64,000 bases of DNA. It comes from Xanthostigma xanthostigma. Taxonomy: Eukaryota > Arthropoda > Insecta > Raphidioptera > Raphidiidae. The stretch is taken from the NCBI GenBank assembly GCA_963575645.1, contig OY754465.1, positions 32,499,501 to 32,563,500 on the forward strand, written 5' to 3'. The notes under the pieces are model-generated. The model worked only from the letters and a program-made list of their open reading frames with translations. It made no database searches and had not been told where the DNA came from. This document shows, in pieces, positions 56,525 to 64,000 of the stretch. The translations under genes were made by a program, and so were the position numbers. The stretch's first letter is position 1, and every line of letters begins with the position of its first letter.

Positions 56525-58986
56525 GGTTCCATGATAATTGATCCTCCGACAATAAATCCCCGACAAAATATACCCGACAAAATATCCCCGGACAAAATAT
56601 CCCCGGACAAAATATCCCCGGACAAATTGCCCCCGTGACAAAACATCCCCGACAATTGATACCAAATAAACATTAATTTACAAATAAAATCAAATATTAT
56701 GAAGCTTCCCATTTTGTATTTTAAGTAACTCAAATGGATGTTTGTAAGTTGCTGTTCTGTTGATTTCTCGTCACGCGCAGTCAGTCGCTCACTTAGTAAT
56801 ACAGTAACCCAAATTGATTTTTTTTGTCACCCAAAATTGTAATTTACAGTCACTCGTTTAAATACTACCCACCCCGTTATCGTTGACCCCGGAATTGTTT
56901 TTTTAAAAACTCCACATTTGCCCCTTCCCGTTTCACTTCGAGACAATTCGCATACCCGTTTATCGTTCTCCCCGTAATTGTTTTTTAAAAACTCCACATT
57001 TGCCCCTTCCCGTTTCACTTCGAGACAATTCGCATACCCGTTTATCGTTCTCCTCGGAATTGTTTTTTTAAAAACTCTTCATTTGCCCCTTCCCGTTTCA
57101 CTGCGAGACAATTCGCATACCCCTTTATCGTTCTCCCCGGAATTGTTTTTTTAAAAACTCCACATTTGCCCCTTCCCGTTTCACTGCGAGACAATTCGCA
57201 TACCCCTTAATTGTTCTCCCCGGAATTGTTTTTTTTAAAAACTCCACATTTGCCCCTTCCCGTTTCACTGCGAGACAATTCGCATATCCGTTTATCGTTG
57301 TCCCCGGAATTGTCTTTTTAAAAACTCTACATTTGCCCCTTCCCGTTTCACTGCGAGACAATTCGCATACCCCTTTATCGTTCTCCCCGGAATTGTTTTT
57401 TTAAAAAATCCACATTTGCCCCTTCCCGTTTCACTGCGAGACAATTCGCATACCCGTTTATCGTTCTCCCCGGAATTGTTTTTTTAAAAACTCCACATTT
57501 GCCCCTTCCCGTTTCACTGCGAGACAATTCACATACCCCTTTATCGTTCTCCCAGGAATTGTTTTTTTAAAAACTCCACATTTGCCCCTTTCCGTTTCAC
57601 TGCGAGACAATTCGCATACCCGTTTATCGTTCTCCTCAGAATTGTTTTTTTTAAACTCCACATTTGCCCCTTCCCGTTTCACTGCGAGACAATTCGCATA
57701 CCCCTTTATCGTTCTCCCCGGAATTGTTTTTTTAAAAACTCCACATTTGCCCCTTCCCGTTTTACTGCGAGACAATTCGCATACCCGTTTATCGTTCTCC
57801 TCAGAATTGTTTTTTTTAAAACTCCACATTTGCCCCTTCCCGTTTCACTGCGAGAAAATTTGCATACCCGTTTATCGTTCTCCCCGTAATTGTTTTTTAA
57901 AAACTCCACATTTGCCCCTTCTTGTTTCACTGCGAGACAATTCGCATTCCCGTTTGTCGTTCTCCCCGGAATTGTTTTTTTAAAAACTCCACATTTGCCC
58001 CTTCCCGTTTCACTGCGAGACAATTCGCATACCCCTTAATTGTTCTCCCCGGAATTGTTTTTTTTAAAAACTCCACATTTGCCCCTTCCCGTTTCACTGC
58101 GAGACAATTCGCATACCCGTTTATCGTTGTCCCCGGAATTGTCTTTTTAAAAACTCTACATTTGCCCCTTCCCGTTTCACTGCGAGACAATTCGCATACC
58201 CCTTTATCGTTCTCCCCGGAATTGTTTTTTTAAAAAATCCACATTTACCCCTTCCCGTTTCACTGCGAGACAATTCGCATACCCGTTTATCGTTCTCCCC
58301 GGAATTGTTTTTTTAAAAACTTCACATTTGCCCCTTCCCGTTTCACTGCGAGACAATTCACATACCCCTTTATCGTTCTCCCAGGAATTGTTTTTTTAAA
58401 AACTCCACATTTGCCCCTTTCCGTTTCACTGCGAGACAATTCGCATACCCGTTTATCGTTCTCCTCAGAATTGTTTTTTTTTAAACTCCACATTTGCCCC
58501 TTCCCGTTTCACTGCGAGACAATTCGCATACCCCTTTATCGTTCTCCCCGGAATTGTTTTTTTAAAAACTCCACATTTGCCCCTTCCCGTTTTACTGCGA
58601 GACAATTCGCATACCCGTTTATCGTTCTCCTCAGAATTGTTTTTTTTTAAACTCCACATTTGCCCCTTCCCGTTTCACTGCGAGAAAATTCGCATACCCG
58701 TTTATCGTTCTCCCCGTAATTGTTTTTTAAAAACTCCACATTTGCCCCTTCTCGTTTCACTGCGAGACAATTCGCATTCCCGTTTGTCGTTCTCCCCGGA
58801 ATTGTTTTTTTAAAAACTCCACATTTGCCCCTTCCCGTTTCACTGCGAGACAATTCGCATACGAGGATAAATTGTCGGGGATCTTTTGTCACGAGGACAT
58901 TTTGTCCGGGGATATTTTTTTTGGGAATATTTTGTCCAGGTATATTTTGTCGGGGATTTTTTGTCGGAGGATCAAGAAGCCTGATA
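56525..58986. mobile_element. Inverted-repeat satellite element, large (SatB, 2.46 kb)
   Basis: Left arm about 56538-56662: TTGATCCTCCGACAATAAAT, CCCCGACAAAATATACC, four GACAAAATATCCCCG-type units, GTGACAAAACATCCCCGACA. The right arm about 58862-58975 is the inverse (TTGTCGGGGATCTTTTGTCA, ACATTTTGTCCGGGGATAT, TTTGTCGGAGGATCAAG). Between lie 200 bp of unique DNA (56663-56860) and the 83-bp satellite array. CGACTTTTCAT flanks both sides. No transposase or long true reading frame, so a non-autonomous passenger. Confidence 0.7.
56860..58862 (+). repeat. 83-bp satellite array, about 24 monomers
   Basis: Unit: GACAATTCGCATACCC, TTTATCGTTCTCCCCGG, AATTGTTTTTTTAAAAACTC, CACATTTGCCCCTTCCCG, TTTCACTGCGA. 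Spacing of GACAATTCGC is 83-84 bp. Variant monomers recur 829-830 bp apart (CCCCTTAATTG at 57203 and 58032; TTCGCATTCCCGTTTGTCGT at 57941 and 58771), showing a 10-monomer block present twice. Long open frames on both strands come from the period not being stop-bearing and are not genes. Confidence 0.92.
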
Positions 58987-58997
58987 CGACTTTTCAT
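58987..58997. repeat. 11-bp direct repeat, right (candidate target-site duplication)
   Basis: Exact copy of 56514-56524, directly after the right arm of SatB. Confidence 0.6.
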
Positions 58998-59400
58998 AGC
59001 CTCCTAAACATTTTGACACCATTTTTGAAAATATTTAAATATGTATTTATATTTATGTAATAGCTCTCGACAGACCTAATCGATTTAAACTAAATTTAGT
59101 CAACATATTGGAATTAATAAAATCTGCCCGAGAGGATAGAACTTACAAATTTTGTGAAAACGCTAGTTGTGGATATGGATTTACATACTGAAGGGGGTGT
59201 TTAGTTGAATGCAGACGTTGGGTTGATAGGTAATGATATTAAAATTAAGAAAAAAAAATAATTTAAACGTTATATAAAGAGGTATTTTTTTATATTGTCC
59301 AATAAGTTCACACAATAAAGTCACAATGCATGTGTAAGCAAATTCACTCTAATGTCGACAGGGTTCTGGCACTGCGATTCGAGTTTTTTTAATGCTATTG
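58998..59400. repeat. Repeat F, right piece
   Basis: GTGAAAACGCTAGTTGTGGA, TATGGATTTA and GCACTGCGATTCGAGTTTTT match 60545-60800 in order. With 56430-56513 it forms one copy of F split by SatB. Confidence 0.65.
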
Positions 59401-60157
59401 GGGAGTTCACTAATTCCTCTATATAATTTATATTGTCCTTTAATTGTCAATCGACTGTAATCTACGTAACCTAATTCCTGTATACTAGTGTTGCGATTAT
59501 ATTCCATTATCCTTACCCCCACCACTACTTTCATCCCATTTTTTCACTAATCAGTACTTTATGGCGCATCGGCTTTAGTCATAGAATTATGAGTCCTGAT
59601 CTATCTATATGCTGTATAAGTAGTATGTACTTTGCAACACAAGTTATAGTTATTCCTACATCACTGCTATGTAAAAAGAGAAAGATAGATATAGGATAGA
59701 GAGAGGGAGAGAGAGAGGTAGAGAGAGAGAGATTATACGAGTAGATTGTGACGTGACTCGCTACGTATTGACTGATGAATAATCGTTTTCTAATGACGGT
59801 AGATGCGGCGCACCTTGTGACACTGTGATATTTAACTGGCAATAGAATGATTAAGCACTCTTGTGTTGGGTGTACTGTATATTCTTGTGTAATGCACGTT
59901 GGAAACCAGAAACTAGCGGAACAAACCATAGAAGATAAATCCTTGTTAAACTATGAAAGTAGGGATGTGCGACTGCAAATTGTAAATTATTCTTTTATTT
60001 CGAGTATAGATTTACAGAATTACCATATATACGTATCTACCTGATCTTTTGTTCTGTAGTCAGAGAGAAATTAGTTAAGCATAATTTGATTAATATTTAC
60101 ATGACGTGGAACTTATTATTATGTAGTCATGCCCAAGAATAGTAAATATATGTAATA
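59401..60157. other. Non-coding with (GA)n tract
   Basis: GAGAGAGGGAGAGAGAGAGG near 59698-59735. Open frames here lack motifs. Confidence 0.5.
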
Positions 60158-60800
60158 CTAGCCATTACCCGCGTCACCGCATGCGATATCAAAAATTTTA
60201 TTAGTGTATTTGCCATAAGGCACTTACACTATTGGCGTCGGCGGAATGGCGGGACCTAGGGGTTTATATATGTGTGTGTGTGTGTGCGGGCTATAACTTT
60301 CAAAGGAGTTAATTGATTTTAATGAAATTTGAACCACATGTTGAAATCCATTACCGCACATTACCGTCTATTTAAAATGGGCCCAATTGGGCCACTTTAA
60401 GGGTGGGTTTTAGGAGTTGAAAAATATTTTTAGGCCCAAAAATACCTAAAAATTTCTCCGAACCGTTTCAAAATTAAAATTTTACCCTTTAGTAATGACT
60501 TAAATGTGCTACCAAAATTTTATTAAAATCGGCCCGACAGGACCGGACTTAAAAATTTTATGAAAACGTTAGTTTGTAGATATGGATTTATTTAGTGAAG
60601 GGTGAATTTAATTTGTTGTATTGATAACAACATTAAAATTTAAAAAAAATATATTATTTTAAGGGGTGTATTAAGGGGTTAAATTTTTTATTTTATTCAA
60701 AAATAAAGTTAAGTTCATATAAGGGAGCCACACTGCCTATAATAGCAAATACACTATATTGTCGGCAGGGTTTCGCACTGCGATCCGAGTTTTTTTCATT
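60158..60800 (-). mobile_element. Repeat F, uninterrupted copy with Helitron 3' terminus
   Basis: Minus-strand 3' end: CGCATGCGGTGACGCGGGTA, ATGG, CTAG|T with A on the other side, a Helitron-type terminus. The body has the F landmarks (GTGTATTTGCCATAAGGCAC, GACCTAGGGG, GTGTGTGTG, GCACTGCGATCCGAGTTTTT). The 5' end is not found, so the right boundary is where similarity to 59400 ends. Confidence 0.55.
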
Positions 60801-61795
60801 ATACTATATCAAATATCAATACTTTTGAAGTTGAAATAGTCCCGTCGCCCAATTGGCTGGAATTTTTTAATTAAAATCGAATTGTTTCTGTCATTTCAAA
60901 TTTAAAATTTTTACTTGTTTATCAAAATTAAAGTATGCAATATCAGTATTAAAGTATGAGTTTGAACTAAGGTACATTACACACATTCTCTATATAGCTC
61001 TATAGCTCTTTATAATGGGACACATCGTGCGTATAGCAGTATGTGGTACTATGGTTGTGTAACATGCAGCACAAACTTCTGTTCTCAGTACTTTATGTGT
61101 CAAGAGATGGAAAAGTGGAAGGTAATGGCTCGTAATAATCGCTTTCACATTCTTTGTGTCGTTAGATCGTGTTATATTGTTACTGGTTTTTGTTTTCTTA
61201 ACGATCCACCGATCGTTACAATATACGTAAGAAGGTACGTTTGAATGTACTGGGCTAGAAATAACCTATTTCTAGGGATCTGTGAAATAAATGGTTATGA
61301 ATAGAATAACAATATTTTAATTTTTCTAAGAATATTTTTTTATGGCAATTTGGATAAGACTAAAATCTGAGAAATAGAATGTGACGTCCCTTAACTCCGT
61401 TGACGAATATTAGTAAATAGTTAATTAGTAAATAGTAAATATTAACTTCAAAATTCAATTTATAGCTTTAGATGAAAAAACTTTAATTCTTCAAAAAACT
61501 ACTTAAAGCGTATCTAAAATACGCCGACTTCAAAACCTGACTTTTTTACAGTTTTTAGTGGTCTTTTTTGAACGAGTTTTTTACTTTTTACAATAAGTAG
61601 TATGCACATTATATTTTAATATTAAATTGGAAAATCACTGATGATCCGATTTAAATATAAATTTTATGAGACCACCCTGAAGATATGTTCTATTAAACAG
61701 AAAAAGAAAAATCAAACATAATCAAAATGCTGGTGCTCGTGTATGAAAAAAAGATATAACTTCATTTCTCTCTATTCTATTTCAACGGAAAGGAT
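60801..61795. other. Non-coding stretch
   Basis: No gene or repeat family apart from a diverged GACTTC / TTTTTAGTGGTC block near 61525-61575, related to the GTCGG foldbacks. Confidence 0.4.
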
Positions 61796-63835
61796 CCCTA
61801 TATTATTAAACGAGCTAATCTTGTATCTACCTATGTATACCTATGTACCTATGTCCCTAAATATTTTCTCGAAAACGGCCCTAACGATTTGGATGAAATT
61901 TACTGAAAAGGGATTTTGGGGGTCAAAAAATCGTTTTAGCTAGGTCTCATCTCTCGAAAAAATCGTTTTCTTACAAATTTTATCATTATAAAAATTAATT
62001 TCTTGACGTATGAAAATACTTAAATATTGTATGTAGGTTTTGGAATTTTCTACAATACAAACAATGAAACAATTGTTTTCAAAATATTATGACAGATAAT
62101 CTTTAAGTACCTGGGTGACCGAGCTTTGCTCGGAAAGTTAAATAAAATACTGATATGATGATATCGCCAAAACTTTGAGAACCGTAGGTTCTCTGTCGCT
62201 TCCCTTTGTGAAGCCTACGTCTCCATCTTTGTTACAGTCTTACCTCGCGGGGCTGCGCCCGCTCGGTTGTAAACAACACTAGTCGAGCCTTCGGCTCTCC
62301 ATATAAGAACCGCAGGTTCTCTGGGGAAGCTTTGCTTCCCTTTGTGGAGCCTACGTCTCCACCTTTGTTACAGTCTTACCTCGCGGGGCTGAGCCCGTTC
62401 GGTTGTAAACGACACTAGTCGAGTTTTCGGCTCTCCATATAAGAACCGTAGGTTCTCTGGGGAAGCTTCGCTTCCTTTTGTGGAGCAATAAGATATTGCT
62501 GAAAAAGTTTGACTCCTTTGTGGTGTAGTGGATACATCAATAAGTAGGCTATAATTACGTATATCATTTGAAATGTAGAACTGCAAGATATATTAATTTA
62601 AAGCGGTTAGTAATAATCGTTCTAGTTAATAACGCGACGTTTGCATTTTGAATGATATAAATATATGTGCATTTGGAAGGAAGGAAGAAGTCAGGTGGTG
62701 GACGCAACACTACAGTGGAGAGGATTGTCGGCCCTTATGGCAATCCGGTACTTGTAAAACTGATTCGCCGTCATCTTGATCTATGATATTGCATCTTTCG
62801 CTTCAAATTTAGGTTAAAAATTTATTTATTAAAATTACTCACCTGGCTATACTTAATAATAATTGTTTTTAACTTTCTTTCAAATACGTATTTATTTTAA
62901 GTCTCACTTGGATAGTAATTAAAGATTAATTGTCATATTATTTTGAAAACAAATGTTTCATTGTTTGTATAAAATTCCAAAACCTACTTACAATATTTAA
63001 GTATTTTCATACGTCAAAAAATTGATTTTTATAATGATAAAATTTGTAAGAAAACGATTTTTTCAAGAGATGAGACCTACCTAAAACGATTTTTTGCACC
63101 CCAAAATCCCTTTTCAGTAAATTTCATCCAAATCGTTAGTGCCGTTTTCGAGAAAATATTTAGGGACATAGGTACATAGGTAGATACAAGATTAGCTCGT
63201 TTAATAATATAGGGATTACTATCCAAGTGAGACTTAAAATAAATACGTATTTGAAAGAAAGTTAAAAACAATTATTATTAAGTATAGCCAGGTGAGTATT
63301 TTTAATAAATAAATTTTTAACCTAAATTTGAAGCTAAAGATGCAATATCATAGATCAAGATGACGGTGAATCAGTTTTACAAGTACCGGATTGCCATAAG
63401 GGCCGACAATCCTCTCCACAAAGGAGTCAAACTGTTTCAGCAATATCTTATTGCTCCACAAAAGGAATCGAAGCTTCCCCAGAGAACCTACGGTTCTTAT
63501 ATGGAGAACCGAAGGCTCGACTAGTGTCGTTTACAACCGAGCGGGGCGCAGCCCCGCGAGGTAATACTGTAACAAAGGTGGAGACGTAGGCTCCACAAAG
63601 GGAAGCGAAACTTCCCCAGAGAACCTACGGTTCTTATATGGAGAGCCGAAGGTTTCGACTAATGTTGTTTACAACTGAGCGGGGCGCAGCCCCGCGAGGT
63701 AAGACTGTAACAAAGGTGGAGACGTAGGCTCCACAAAGGGAAGCGACAGAGAACCTACGGTTCTCAAAGTTTTGGCGATATCAGCATATCAGTATTTTAT
63801 TTAACTTTCCGAGCAAACCTCGGTCACCCAGGTAC
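61796..63835. repeat. Rearranged foldback, order A-B-C-A'-C'-B'
   Basis: A 61796-62095 (CCCTATATTATTAAACGAGC, GAAAACGGCCCTAACGATTT) returns inverted as A' 62931-63215. B 62108-62510 (GGGTGACCGAGCTTTGCTCG, then tandem GAGAACCGTAGGTTCTC and GGGGCTGCGCCCG units) returns inverted as B' 63428-63835. C 62719-62930 (AGGATTGTCGGCCCTTATGG) returns inverted as C' 63216-63427. The right half is therefore the inverse of B-C-A, a rotated form of the left half. No coding capacity. Confidence 0.8.
62524..62714. mobile_element. 191-bp insertion in the left arm only
   Basis: Between B and C the left arm has 191 bp that the right arm lacks. Edges are TGTAGTGG... and ...CACTACA (7-bp inverted ends), flanked by GTGG at 62520-62523 and 62715-62718. 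The right arm reads straight through (CTCTCCACAAAGGAG) with one GTGG. The junction also matches a tRNA A box (TGGTGTAGTGG), but no B box is evident. Confidence 0.7.
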
Positions 63836-64000
63836 TGTATTCTAAAGCAATCAAAATATTTTTGAAATTTTCAGTTTTGTTATTATATTTGTTTTTTATT
63901 TTTTAAATTTGGAAAAAAATAGCAGAAAATTTTTAAAAAGTAATGACGAAAATATGTCTGCCATTTGCCCATAATATATAAAACCGTCGACTTTACTAGC
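63836..64000. other. AT-rich sequence to window end
   Basis: Nothing recognised. Confidence 0.4.

Noticed and set aside
56860..58862. CRISPR-like appearance (regular repeats)
   Set aside because: Monomers are contiguous with no unique spacers and the context is eukaryotic; it is a satellite.
57458..58997. Many open frames of 60-130 codons on both strands in the 83-bp array
   Set aside because: They repeat with the monomer, exist in several frames and strands at once, and break at indel monomers; by-products of the satellite.

Overview
This 64-kb window looks like a transposon-dense, AT-rich stretch of an insect genome, most likely a moth or butterfly. I infer Lepidoptera from the Helitron termini (5' TC ends reading TCTATACTAATATATAAAG, 3' ends with CTAG after a GC-rich hairpin), from 'gaagtcggtt'-type foldback repeats, and from the mix of CR1/Daphne-like LINEs, an RNase H-bearing LINE and a Penelope-like element (PLE). 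I found no intact host protein-coding gene. Every recognisable protein fragment belongs to a mobile element, and all carry stops, frameshifts or truncations.

Layout. 0-0.6 kb: a promoter cassette (heat-shock element, TATA, initiator, early poly(A) signal) that looks like a solo LTR. 2.4-3.3 kb: a foldback MITE against an RNase H-type LINE remnant. 6.2-9.5 kb: the longest copy (A1) of a nonautonomous family (here 'family A') whose ends carry GACGTGATAACG motifs; its probable empty site lies at 16.7-17.0 kb. 11.5-15.05 kb: a 3.5-kb palindrome with arms of about 1.75 kb. Its right breakpoint falls inside a 1.7-kb minus-strand Helitron (14.8-16.5 kb) that keeps part of a RepHel N-terminus. 18.5-21.8 kb: a short family A copy, a perfect 94-bp inverted repeat and a LINE 3' end. 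23.6-26.25 kb: a CR1-like reverse transcriptase (RT) split by a PLE with a GIY-YIG endonuclease. 28.7-31 kb: a TIR element, a 200-bp family A copy and a tandem array with an exact 120-bp period. 32.3-37.6 kb: a roughly 115-125-bp repeat array carrying GCGCATGCGC palindromes, interrupted by a perfect 213-bp inverted-repeat element and two LINEs. 38-45 kb: three Helitrons, two with tRNA-like cores, and several foldbacks. 47.4-49.6 kb: the best-preserved coding element, an RT/RNase H LINE ending in poly(A). 53.8-55.1 kb: a TIR element with a nested family A copy. 55.6-59.0 kb: two inverted-repeat-bounded elements built around an 83-bp satellite. 60.2-63.8 kb: a Helitron terminus and a rearranged GC-rich foldback.

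The most unusual pattern is the 83-bp satellite system. A block of about 24 monomers sits between inverted arms made of GACAAAATATCC-type repeats, and the whole unit is flanked by an 11-bp direct repeat like a target-site duplication. A smaller unit with about 3 monomers lies next to it. A lone degenerate monomer sits between perfect 28-bp TIRs inside the 15-kb Helitron. This suggests a mobile element that carries and expands satellite DNA. All family assignments are from reading the sequence; no database search was possible.
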